A DNA stretch of 64,000 nucleotides. It comes from Pseudomonas sp. 10S4. GTDB taxonomy: Bacteria; Pseudomonadota; Gammaproteobacteria; Pseudomonadales; Pseudomonadaceae. Shown piece by piece: positions 1 to 9,131 of the stretch (positions within the stretch are counted from its first letter, which is position 1; each line of letters opens with the position of its first letter). The stretch is from the NCBI RefSeq assembly GCF_034344865.1, contig NZ_CP133774.1, positions 1 to 64,000 on the forward strand, in the 5' to 3' direction. The translations under genes and the position numbers were made by a program. The notes below the pieces were generated by a model. That model was not told the DNA's origin and ran no database searches. It worked only from the letters and a program-made list of their open reading frames with translations.

Positions 1-558
1 TTTTCCTGCAGGCCTCTGCGATTAGAATTGGAGGAGTTATCCCAGTTACGCACACCATGCATTCTTCACTGGAATATGAATCACTTTGTGGTGCTAGAGA
101 GAGTGAAGGGAAACAGCCTAAGTATTCTAGACCCAGCATTTGGTCGTAGGGTGATGACATCGTCTGAGGCCTCGAGGCATTTCACCGGCGTAGCTCTGGA
201 ATTGACACCTAACGCTACATTTCGCCCCGATTCACAGAAAGCTCGAGTCCGCCTGTACGACTTGATTCGCCGCACCATTGGGCTCAAGCGCGCTTTAGGC
301 AATATATTTGTACTTGCACTGGCGTTGGAAACTGTCGCACTACTCGCTCCACAAGTTACTCAATGGGTAATCGATGGGGCACTGGTGTCTTCTGATCATG
401 ATCTGCTGTTGTTGGCTGTATTGGGGGGCTGCCTACTGATGGTGACGGATTTTGTCCTACGGATGGCTCAGGGTTGGATGTCATTACGTCTGGGCCAACA
501 GTTGGCAATACAGTGGTCGGGAAACTTGTTCAGCCATATGTTACGTCTGCCCTGGACA

Positions 559-563
559 TTTTT
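559..563 (+). other. frameshift 1 in ABC exporter (T5 run)
   Basis: Upstream the frame reads ...LRLPWTF, downstream a second frame reads FEKRQLGDIAARFQ, which is the standard CvaB/RaxB continuation. Adding one T to this run joins them without loss of a residue. Confidence 0.8.
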
Positions 564-762
564 GAAAAACGTCAACTTGGGGATATCGCTGCCCGTTTCC
601 AGTCATTTGCTGTCATCCGCAAAATATTGACAAACGGCGCTATCACAGGAGTACTTGATGGATTAGTTGCAATAGCGACACTAACAATGATGCTTTTATA
701 CAGCCGCGCACTTACAGCAATTGTATTGATTGCCTTGGTACTGTATGGCGTCGCGCGACTAG

Positions 763-767
763 TTTTT
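763..767 (+). other. frameshift 2 in ABC exporter (T5 run)
   Basis: The frame ends shortly after ...YGVARLVF. One extra T lets it continue as YHPLRNASEERIVLGARE and on into the segment carrying the nucleotide-binding domain. Confidence 0.8.
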
Positions 768-1911
768 ACCACCCGCTCCGCAACGCTTCTGAGGAGCGCA
801 TAGTACTTGGCGCCAGAGAAAACTCTTATTTCCTGGAAACAATAAGGGCAATTTTACCCATCAAGTTATTCAATGCAACCCAGTTGCGATTGGCGACTTG
901 GCAAAATATGATTGCAGATGTTCAGAATCGAGATGTAACAACACAGAAAATATTGCTAGTGTTTGCCTGTTTGAACATTCTGATCTTTGGATTAGAAGGA
1001 ATGCTGCTGCTCTATGTCGGTGGCTCCGCCGTTCTCCAGGGCGCACTATCATTGGGTATGTTGTTAGCATTCATCGCCTACAAAACCCAATTTACTGGAC
1101 GAGCAAGCAAGTTGATTGACTTGGGCATTGAAATTCGTATGCTTTCACTACATTCCGAGCGACTGGCCGATATTGCTTTAGAAACACCAGAGCCTGATGA
1201 ACCGATGGAAGCGGATTTTGATCGTATAGAACCTTATATTGAATTCAGACACGTTTCATATCGATATGCACATGGCGAGCCCTCGGTAATACACAATCTG
1301 TCTCTCACGATCAACGCAGGGGATTCAGTAGCAATCGTCGGTCGTTCTGGTTGCGGTAAAAGCACATTGCTTAAATTAATACTCGGCCTGCTTACACCGA
1401 CAGAAGGGGAGATTTTGATTGGCGGAATACCTATGCGTCAGCTGGGGCCTCGGACATGTCGTAGCTTAGTAAGTGCTGTAATGCAGGAGGATCAATTACT
1501 GGCAGGATCTCTAGCCGAAAATATTGCTTGTTTCGATCCACACTTCTGTCAGGAACACATAGCGGAAGTAGCTCACCAAGCAGATATCCACAAGACTATT
1601 ACTAATATGCCTATGGGCTACCAGACGCTTGTGTCTGAGATGGGAACCGGATTATCTGGCGGACAGAAACAGCGAATTTTTATAGCACGCGCCTTATATC
1701 GAAAACCAAAAATTCTTGCGCTTGACGAGGCAACTAGCCACTTGGATCTGCACAGTGAGCAGCATGTAGTCAGGGCGCTGCGTGAAATGCCAATTACGCG
1801 AATAATTATTGCTCATCGTCGTGAAACAATCGCTTTCGCTAAGCGTCTTGTCTGCCTGGACAATGGGAAGGTCGTGGAAGATGTTCGTCTCGATGAGACA
1901 AGGGTCAATAT

Positions 1912-3228
1912 ATGAGGCCCATCAAAATAATTGTGATAAGTGCTGTCTTGTTGCTGGATGGGATGATTGCTAAGGCTCATGACAGTGATCTTTTGCACAT
2001 CTATCAACAGGCATTATTGAATGATGCTCGGTACACCGCAGAGAAAGCCCATCAGCGCACGGGGCAGGAGCACTGGTTACAAGGCCGATCAGGACTTTTA
2101 CCCAAAATATCGCTAGATGCTCAAACCCACTGGATAGAAACCGACTACCAAGTTCCTACCGGCAATATCGAGCACAGCCGACAGAATCGTAGTTACGGCA
2201 TCCAATTGATACAACCTATCTTTCGTTGGCAGAACTGGGTTCAGTTCAAGCAGGGTGAACTTCAACGTGTGCAAGCAAAAATCCGTCTTGAAAACGCGGG
2301 ACAGGTCTTAATGTTGCGTGTTGCGCATGCTTACTTTGAAGTACTGAATGCAACTGACGTACTTCGGGCAGTACGGGATCTACGAGCTGCCGATGGGGAG
2401 CAGTTAGCAAGCGCTAAAAAGAACTTTGAATTAGGTAACACCAGCATCATTGATGTGCATGAGACTCAGGCAAGTTTTGATCGCAGCACCGCGCAACTTA
2501 TCAAAGCTAAAAGCGACCTGGATCTGACCCAAAACTCCTTAGTTCGAATCATTGGGCAGCATCCAGGCTTACTGAGAGGATTGGACGACAATGTGACTCT
2601 CTTACCTCCGCAACCATTAGAGCTATCTACATGGGTTAAAGCGGCTCAGCAATTTAGTCTTGCTGTACAAGCACAAGCATTACTCCTAGACATCGCAGGC
2701 AATGAAGTACGTATTCGTAAGGCCGAACACTTACCGTCTATCGATCTGATCATCAGTCAGAACATACAGCAAAACCCTAATGCCAATACGAACCGCATTG
2801 ACTCGTCTAGTATTGGACTACGTTTAAGCATGCCACTGTATAGCGGGGGTAGACTGAGTTCTGCTACTCGGCAAGCAGTAGCGATGCAGGAACAAACTGA
2901 ATTTGAATTGGAAGACGCCCGCCGCGCTGCTGCGCTGACAGCCCGAAAGGCTTGGTCGGGCGTAATGGACGGCATAGCGCAGGAAAATGCGCTTAAGGCA
3001 GCGAAATCGTCCGCACTCTCGGCAGTGACATCTAATAAAATCGGATACAAGGTCGGAATTCGAGTTGGTATCGATGTCCTAGAAGCTCAAAGAAAATACA
3101 GCGACATAGTTCAACAACTGTCTCGCGTCCGTTATGACATCTTGTTGGCCCAGTTACAGCTTAAGGCCGCGGTAGGTACATTAAATGAAGTTGATATTGC
3201 CGAAATCAACGCGTTGCTGAGCGGTTGA
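1912..3228 (+). CDS. TolC-family outer-membrane efflux/secretion protein
   Basis: Outer-membrane channel of about 438 residues with an N-terminal signal peptide (MRPIKIIVISAVLLLDG...AKA) and the two-fold TolC repeat: long helical stretches at about 20-210 and 230-430 and beta-strand segments such as NRSYGIQLIQPIF and SSSIGLRLSMPLYSGGR. The start overlaps the stop of the ABC exporter, so the two are translationally coupled and most likely form a type I export system with an HlyD-like adaptor lying upstream of the window. The transported peptide is not visible here. Codon use is AT-richer than in neighbouring core genes. The family call is sure; the substrate is an inference from the C39 partner. 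Confidence 0.9.
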   Translation: MRPIKIIVISAVLLLDGMIAKAHDSDLLHIYQQALLNDARYTAEKAHQRTGQEHWLQGRSGLLPKISLDAQTHWIETDYQVPTGNIEHSRQNRSYGIQLIQPIFRWQNWVQFKQGELQRVQAKIRLENAGQVLMLRVAHAYFEVLNATDVLRAVRDLRAADGEQLASAKKNFELGNTSIIDVHETQASFDRSTAQLIKAKSDLDLTQNSLVRIIGQHPGLLRGLDDNVTLLPPQPLELSTWVKAAQQFSLAVQAQALLLDIAGNEVRIRKAEHLPSIDLIISQNIQQNPNANTNRIDSSSIGLRLSMPLYSGGRLSSATRQAVAMQEQTEFELEDARRAAALTARKAWSGVMDGIAQENALKAAKSSALSAVTSNKIGYKVGIRVGIDVLEAQRKYSDIVQQLSRVRYDILLAQLQLKAAVGTLNEVDIAEINALLSG

Positions 3229-3298
3229 TAAAACAATAATTGAAAGTACATTGCTACAAGCTATCTATTATGGGATGTTTCCCCTACTACCAAATCGA
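3229..3298. other. short gap after the export operon
   Basis: AT-rich spacer between the TolC-like gene and the decayed DUF1016 fragment. I see no convincing intrinsic terminator in it. Confidence 0.4.
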
Positions 3299-3576
3299 CT
3301 ATTTGCCGCCCGATAGGTCGAGAAACTCAACCATGTACGCATCGCGGAATATCTCAAGCGCCGCAGGGTGAGTTTGTCTCAGCGCTGCCGAGACTTTTGC
3401 CGGTTGGGTGACGCTGCGCTCGAACAGGGCCGCTTTGAACTGGCGCTCCAGTTCGCGCGTCGACCACCTCTCCTGTATCGCCATACGCAGGTAAAACTCA
3501 CGCTCTTCCGGGAGTCTGCTCTGAGTCAGGATGAGCAGATTGTGGGTTCAGAGCAATTGTGTCAGCAGCGCTGACA
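3299..3576 (-). pseudogene. DUF1016/YhcG-type nuclease remnant
   Basis: The minus strand reads VSALLTQLL-stop-THNLLILTQSRLPEEREFYLRMAIQERWSTRELERQF and on to FRDAYMVEFLDL, the middle of the YhcG (DUF1016, PD-(D/E)XK superfamily) protein. A TGA at 3548-3550 sits where the family has Trp or Ser-Trp in the segment before THNLL. The fragment has no proper N-terminus and ends at a TAG soon after EFLDL, so the C-terminal nuclease half is missing. It is therefore a true remnant and not a sequencing artefact. It sits between the acquired exporter and a block of REP repeats, as expected for a region that has gained and lost cargo. Confidence 0.75.
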
Positions 3577-3599
3577 CTTTTTTACCGGATGGCACGGCT

Positions 3600-4014
3600 T
3601 CATCGCGAGCAAGCTCACTCCCACAGTGTTCAGTGTTGTTCACGCGGTTTGTGACCTACACAAGTCCACTGTTGATCGGGTTGTCCGACCAAGGCAATTG
3701 TCTCACCAGTGGTGAGACTATCTCTTCAGCGCTGTAGAGGGCGGTGACTGGTAGGACGTCTTCGCGAGCAAGCCCGCTCCCACAAGGTTCGGTGTTGTTC
3801 ATACGGTTTGTAGCCTTACACGAGTCCACTGTTGATCCCGGTTTTGCGACCTGGGCAATTGTCGCACCAGTGGCGCGACTATCTCTTCAGCGATGCAGAA
3901 GGTGGTGGTTGGGAAGGCCTCTTCGCGAGTAAGCCCGCTCCCACAGGGGATCGGGGGTAACTACACAATTTGTGGGCGACACACATCCACTGTGGGAGCG
4001 GGCTTGCTCGCGAA
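3600..4014. repeat. tandem ~160-bp repeat with REP elements
   Basis: REP-like motifs (GCGAGCAAG...CGCTCCCAC) occur at about 3605, 3764 and 3925, giving a period of 159-161 bp, and an inverted REP closes the block at about 3993-4012. The sequence between them is also repeated: GTGTTGTTCA...CGGTTTGT, TCCACTGTTGATC, CAATTGTC and a small palindrome around ACCAGTGG (about 3702-3720 and 3862-3880). The second palindrome copy differs from the first by one paired T-A to G-C change and one unpaired change. Confidence 0.75.
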
Positions 4015-5391
4015 GGCGTCGGCACTGACATCATCGATATCAGCCAACAACCGCATATTCAGCCGCAACCCAGTCCTGGTGTTCTCAGCCCAAAGCTCCC
4101 CGCCCTGGCGTTGCACCGCATTACGGGCAATGCTCAATCCCAGTCCAAATCCACCATCCCCCGGCCGCGAACCATCCAGGCGAATGAACGGCGAGAAGAT
4201 CCGTTCCAGATTGGCTTCAGCCACCCCGCCGCCCTGATCCTCCAGCCACAAATGCCAAAAGTCGCCATCGCGCTGTCCACCGAGGCGGACAATGCCGCCA
4301 TCGGGAGAATGCCGAATCGCATTACGCAGAATGTTTTCCAGCGCCTGGGCGAGGGTATTCAGATGGCCGCGCACCCAGCAGGAAGAATCTACCGCACAGT
4401 GCAACCGACCCGCCGGCCAGCCACTTTCATAGCAGGCGTTTTCCGTGAGCATGTCCCACAGCGCCTGAACCTGGATCGATTCGTCGGGCAACCGTGTGCG
4501 TTCGGTGTCGAGCCAGGCCAGTTGCAGGGTGTCATCTACCAGCCGTTGCATGCCGTCGACTTCGCGCCCAATGCGCTCGCGCAATTGCACCAGGCCTTGC
4601 TCGCTTTCGCTGGCCACTCGCAGACGGCTCAACGGCGTGCGCAATTCGTGGGACAGGTCGCGCAGCAGTTGTTGTTGCAGGGCGACGGTGCTTTGCAGGC
4701 GCTCGGACATGTGGTCGAAGGCCCGACCCAGTTCACCCAGCTCATCCGAACGGTTGGTGGTGTGGCTCGACAGACGCACGTTCAACTGATCGGCCCGCCA
4801 GGCCTTGGCCTGTTCGCGCAAGCTGTTCAACGGCACCACCAATAACCGGTATAAACCGACACACAGCAGCAAGGTGAACAGTCCGGGAATCACCCCATTG
4901 GTGATCACGCGCCAGAACACCCGGTATTGCCCGGGCAAGAAACGTTGCGGAAGCTCAATCACCAGGCTGCCAGCGGCCGGATCCTTTGGGAACGGAACTC
5001 GCAGCCACGGCAAGCCTCGAGTATGGCGACTGGTTGGCCAATCGAGACCGCGTAGAAAGGTCAGGCGTTGGATTTCCTTCTCCACCAGCGGATAGCTGCT
5101 CAAGGACTGCAGATCGCTACCGATCACGCCGACCCAGGTTGTCTCGCGTTGACCGACATCCTGCAACCAGGCATCGACGCCTGCGCTCTTGCGCTCATCC
5201 CACGCCTGCTCCGCCTCAGCGGCATAACGCGTCAGGGTGCTTCGGGCCTCGTCGGACAGGAACAGGTTTTTCTGTTCCATGTAGCGGCCCCAGGACCAGC
5301 TCAGCCAGATCATCAGCAAACAGAACGCCACCAACAGGCACGCCAGCTTCCAGAACAGCGAGTGCCGGCCCGGCAGGTCAGACCATTTCAT
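3961..5391 (-). CDS. two-component sensor histidine kinase (PirS-like by position)
   Basis: Inner-membrane histidine kinase of 476 residues: an N-terminal membrane helix (about 13-33), a periplasmic domain (about 35-160), a second helix (about 162-185), HAMP, a dimerisation domain with SHELRTPLSRL (His about 248) and an ATPase domain with N, G1 and G2 boxes (NILRNAIRHS, DQGGGV, GFGLGLSI). Its start overlaps the end of the response-regulator gene by 14 bp. In P. aeruginosa the pair next to gacS is PirR/PirS, which respond to siderophores; the assignment here rests on that synteny only. The last 18 or so residues ([10 protein letters not shown]...) are encoded by a REP element, so the native C-terminus was probably shorter. 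Confidence 0.85.
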   Translation of the reverse strand: MKWSDLPGRHSLFWKLACLLVAFCLLMIWLSWSWGRYMEQKNLFLSDEARSTLTRYAAEAEQAWDERKSAGVDAWLQDVGQRETTWVGVIGSDLQSLSSYPLVEKEIQRLTFLRGLDWPTSRHTRGLPWLRVPFPKDPAAGSLVIELPQRFLPGQYRVFWRVITNGVIPGLFTLLLCVGLYRLLVVPLNSLREQAKAWRADQLNVRLSSHTTNRSDELGELGRAFDHMSERLQSTVALQQQLLRDLSHELRTPLSRLRVASESEQGLVQLRERIGREVDGMQRLVDDTLQLAWLDTERTRLPDESIQVQALWDMLTENACYESGWPAGRLHCAVDSSCWVRGHLNTLAQALENILRNAIRHSPDGGIVRLGGQRDGDFWHLWLEDQGGGVAEANLERIFSPFIRLDGSRPGDGGFGLGLSIARNAVQRQGGELWAENTRTGLRLNMRLLADIDDVSADAFASKPAPTVDVCRPQIV

Positions 5392-6101
5392 CGACGGCGC
5401 TCAATACATACCCTTTACCCCAGACTGTGCGCACTTCGCGCTCGGTATAACCGACGGCCTTGAGCTTGCGACGGATTTGGCTGATGTGCATGTCGAGGCT
5501 ACGGTCGTGGGCCGCGTAGCCCCGTTGCAGCACCTGCTGATAAAGGAAGGCTTTGCTCAACACTTCATCGTTGTTGCGATTGAGGGTTTCCAGCAGCCGA
5601 TACTCGCTGCGAGTCAGGCCGGCGGCTTGCTCGCGATAAAAGACTTCGCACTGCTCATCGTCGAAACACAGGCTATGGACCGGCGTCGCAATCGCTGTCG
5701 GGGCGGGTCGACGGTCGAAAGCCACCCGCCGCAGGATGGCTTCGATGCGCACCCGCAACTCGGCCATGCTGAACGGCTTGGGCAGGTAATCGTCGGCGCC
5801 CAGGCGAAACCCGCTGATGCGATCCGCCTCGGCGCCCAGTGCCGACATCAACACCACCGGGGTGGCATGGCTCTGACGCAGTTGGGTCAGAACGTTCAGG
5901 CCGTCCAGGCCCGGCAACAGAATGTCCATCAGCACCACATCGAACGGTTGCCCTCGGGCGATGGCCAGGCCTTCCTGGCCGTTCCTGGCACCAGGTCACT
6001 TGAAAACCGCAGCGTCCCAAGTGCTCATGGACATAAGCACCCAGCACGAGGTCGTCTTCTATAGACAGGATACGAGGAAGGCCAGCAGCGATGGGAGTCA
6101 T
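5378..6101 (-). pseudogene. OmpR-family response regulator, frameshifted (PirR-like by position)
   Basis: Receiver plus winged-helix response regulator, partner of the overlapping kinase. The first part (MTPIAAGLPRILSIEDDLVLGAYV...GFQVTWCQ) and the second (RNGQEGLAIARGQPFDVVLMDILLPG... to the DNA-binding end VWGKGYVLSAVDEMV) lie in different frames. Removing one C near 5984-5985 makes a full protein of about 240 residues with the phospho-acceptor Asp in VLMDILLPG and the conserved Lys in PKPF. The ATG start at 6101 is preferred over an upstream TTG at 6113. The gene is divergent from gacS. As written, translation ends in nonsense after about 35 residues and the phospho-acceptor Asp is not reached. 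Function is inferred from family and position. Confidence 0.75.
5984..5985 (-). other. frameshift in response regulator
   Basis: One base too many between GFQVTWCQ and NGQEGLAIARG; dropping one of the two C (plus strand) restores a standard receiver domain. The exact base cannot be fixed from one sequence. Confidence 0.65.
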
Positions 6102-6315
6102 GACTATCTGCAAATAATTCTCAGTTGCCGATTATTCAAGATTGCCTCGCCAGGGGCAACCCACGGTTTGCCCGGAAGGCAAAAGCGCCCATCCAGCCGA
6201 CGAATGACGACATCAACTTTACGAAGATTGCCCGCTAGCAAATCGCTACACTGCGCAAGTGGTGCGTGCCGGATGCACGTGCGGGTTATTCAATCGCGGG
6301 ATGCAGGAGAGTTGC

Positions 6316-9065
6316 GTGCTCAAGAAACTGGGAATTAAAGGCCGCGTGCTGTTGCTGACCTTGCTTCCAACCAGCCTGATGGCGTTGGTGCTGGGCGGCT
6401 ATTTCACCTGGATGCAGCAATCGGACCTGCAAACCCAACTCATGCAGCGCGGCGAGATGATCGCCGAACAACTTGCACCGCTGGTTGCCCCGGCCATGGG
6501 CCACAAAAACACCGAGTTGCTGGAGCGCATCGCCACCCAGTCGCTGGAACAGACCGATGTGCGCGCGGTGACCTTCCTCGCGCCCGACCGTACACCGTTG
6601 GCCCACGCGGGCCCGACCATGCTCAATGCGGCACCGACCGGCAACGGCTCGCAGATGCTACGCCGCAGCGGTAACGACGCGACCCGCTACTTGCTGCCGG
6701 TGTTCGGCAAGCATCGCAATCTGGCTGGCGACGTGATTCCCGACGAAGCTGATCGCCTGTTGGGCTGGGTCGAACTCGAACTGTCCCACAACGGCATGCT
6801 GCTGCGCGGTTACCGCAGCCTGTTCGCCAGCCTGCTGTTGATCGGCGCCGGCCTGGCCGGTGCGGCGTTGCTGGCTCTGCGCATGGGCCGGACCATCAAT
6901 CGGCCGATCAGCCAGATCAAACTGGCAGTGGCACAACTCAAGGACGGTCATCTGGAAACCCGCTTGCCGCCCCTCGGCAGCCAGGAACTGGATGAACTGG
7001 CGTCGGGCATCAACCGCATGGCCGGCACCCTGCAAAACGCCCAGGAAGAATTGCAGCACAGCGTCGATCAGGCCACCGAAGACGTGCGCCAGAACCTGGA
7101 AACCATCGAAACCAGAACATCGAACTGGACCTGGCGCGCAAGGAAGCCCTGGAAGCGAGCCGGATCAAATCCGAGTTTCTGGCCAACATGAGCCACGAAA
7201 TCCGCACGCCGCTCAACGGCATTCTCGGCTTCACGCACCTGTTGCAAAAAAGCGAGCTGACCCCTCGCCAGCTCGACTACCTTGGCACCATCGAAAAGTC
7301 CGCCGACAGCCTGCTGGGGATCATCAACGAGATCCTCGATTTCTCGAAAATCGAGGCCGGCAAGCTGGTGCTCGACAATATTCCGTTCAACCTGCGCGAC
7401 TTGCTGCAAGACACCCTGACCATCCTCGCTCCGGCCGCCCACGCCAAACAGCTGGAACTGGTGAGCCTGGTCTATCGCGACACGCCACTGTCGCTGGTCG
7501 GCGATCCGCTGCGGCTCAAACAGATTCTGACCAACCTGGTCAGCAACGCGATCAAGTTCACCCGCGAAGGCACCATCGTCGCCCGGGCCATGCTTGAAGA
7601 AGAGCACGAAGACAGCGTGCAACTGCGCATCAGCATTCAGGACACCGGCATCGGCCTGTCGAACCAGGACGTGCGCGCCCTGTTCCAGGCCTTCAGCCAG
7701 GCCGATAACTCGCTGTCGCGCCAGCCCGGCGGCACCGGTTTGGGGCTGGTGATTTCCAAGCGCCTGATCGAACAGATGGGCGGCGAGATTGGCGTCGACA
7801 GTACACCGGGTGAAGGTTCGGAATTCTGGATCAGCCTGAGCCTGCCGAAAACCCGCGACGACGCCGAGGACCTGCCCGGCCCGCCGTTGCTCGGGCGTCG
7901 CGTGGCGGTGCTGGAAAACCATGAACTGGCCCGCCAGGCGTTGCAGCATCAACTGGAAGATTGCGGCCTGGAAGTCACGCCGTTCAATACGCTGGAAAGC
8001 CTGACCAATGGCGTCACCGGCGCCCATCAGACCGAGCAGGCAATCGATCTGGCGGTGCTTGGCATCACCAGCAACGACATGCCGCCGGAGCGCCTCAACC
8101 AGCACATCTGGGACCTCGAACACCTGGGCTGCAAAGTCCTGGTGCTGTGCCCGACCACCGAGCAGACGCTGTTCCACCTCTCGGTACCCAACCCTCACAG
8201 CCAGCTCCAGGCCAAACCCGCCTGCACCCGCAAACTGCGTCGGGCCTTGTCTGATCTGGTCAACCCGCGCCAGCAGCGCAGCGAGCCCGGCGAACCGGTG
8301 TCGAGCCGGGCGCCGAAGGTCCTTTGCGTCGACGACAACCCGGCCAACCTGCTGCTGGTGCAAACCCTGCTCGAAGACATGGGCGCCAAAGTGCTCGCCG
8401 TCGAAAGCGGTTACGCCGCGGTCAAAGCGGTGCAGAACGAAACCTTCGATCTGGTGCTGATGGACGTGCAGATGCCCGGCATGGATGGGCGTCAAAGCAC
8501 CGAAGCGATTCGTCAGTGGGAAAGCGAACGGCATTGCACGCCGCTGCCGATTGTCGCCCTCACCGCCCACGCTATGGCCAACGAAAAACGTGCGCTGCTG
8601 CAAAGCGGTATGGACGATTACCTGACCAAACCCATCAGCGAACGGCAACTGGCCCAAGTGGTGCTGAAGTGGACCGGCCTGGCGCTGCGTAATCAGGCGC
8701 CGGAGCGCTCCAGTGACAGCCATGGTGCCAGCGACTTGCAGGTGCTCGATCACGAAGAAGGCTTGCGTCTGGCTGCCGGCAAGGCGGATCTGGCGGCGGA
8801 CATGCTGGCGATGCTGCTGGCTTCGCTGGAAGCCGATCGCGAGGCGATTCGCGTCGCCCGCGAAGCCAACGACCAGAACGCCTTGATCGAACGGGTCCAT
8901 CGCCTGCACGGGGCCACGCGTTACTGCGGCGTACCGCAATTGCGTGCGGCCTGCCAGCGCAGTGAAACGCTGCTCAAGCAACAGGACCCGAAAGCTGCGG
9001 CGGCACTTGAAGAACTGGAGCGCTCGATCAATCGCCTGGCCGCGCAGGCGCGTATCAGCGCCTGA
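6316..9065 (+). pseudogene. gacS: hybrid sensor kinase GacS, frameshifted
   Basis: Global regulator kinase that drives GacA and, through the small RNAs rsmX/Y/Z, relieves RsmA repression of secondary metabolism. A GTG start is chosen (VLKKLGIKGRVLLLTLLPTS) with AGGAGA just upstream. Order: membrane helix, periplasmic loop (about 35-160), second helix, HAMP, transmitter with MSHEIRTPLNG (His 294 after repair), ATPase domain, receiver with LVLMDVQMPG (Asp 717) and HPt with VHRLHG (His about 862). These match the known phospho-relay residues, and the repaired length of 916 matches the family. One base is missing near 7108-7114 in the coiled linker after HAMP (...ETIE / QNIELDLARKE). As written, the first frame stops at 7191, just before the transmitter, so the product would be a membrane sensor without kinase. 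Confidence 0.92.
7108..7114 (+). other. frameshift in gacS
   Basis: Reading frame 1 ends with nonsense after DVRQNLETIE, and the correct continuation QNIELDLARKEALEASR lies in frame 3. Adding a single base (for example to give ATC CAG AAC) rejoins the halves. Confidence 0.8.
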
Positions 9066-9131
9066 CCCAGCGCAATAACACCTGACGCCATCACGGCTAA
9101 GATGTTGCAGGGACATTTCCAGGAGGACACG

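Larger units (their letters stand above)
1..1915 (+). pseudogene. C39-peptidase ABC exporter (CvaB/RaxB type), 5'-partial, two frameshifts
   Basis: Inner-membrane exporter that cleaves a double-glycine leader from a peptide and pumps it out. The frame is open to the left edge, so the catalytic Cys lies outside. What remains shows the C39 His motif (HWNMNHFVVLE) and Asp region (LDPAFG), then membrane helices, then a complete nucleotide-binding domain: Walker A GRSGCGKST, signature LSGGQ, Walker B ILALDEAT and H-loop IIAHR. The reading frame jumps twice. At 559-563 and at 763-767 a run of five T would need one more T, after which the protein reads straight through all three segments. The stop overlaps the start of the TolC-like gene by ATGA, so the two form an operon. 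GC is visibly lower than in the rest of the window, which suggests transfer. Family assignment is firm; whether the gene is really dead is open. Confidence 0.85.

Noticed and set aside
3600..4014. CRISPR-like array
   Set aside because: Repeats are 160 bp apart, the spacers are themselves repeated and no cas genes are present; it is a REP tandem.
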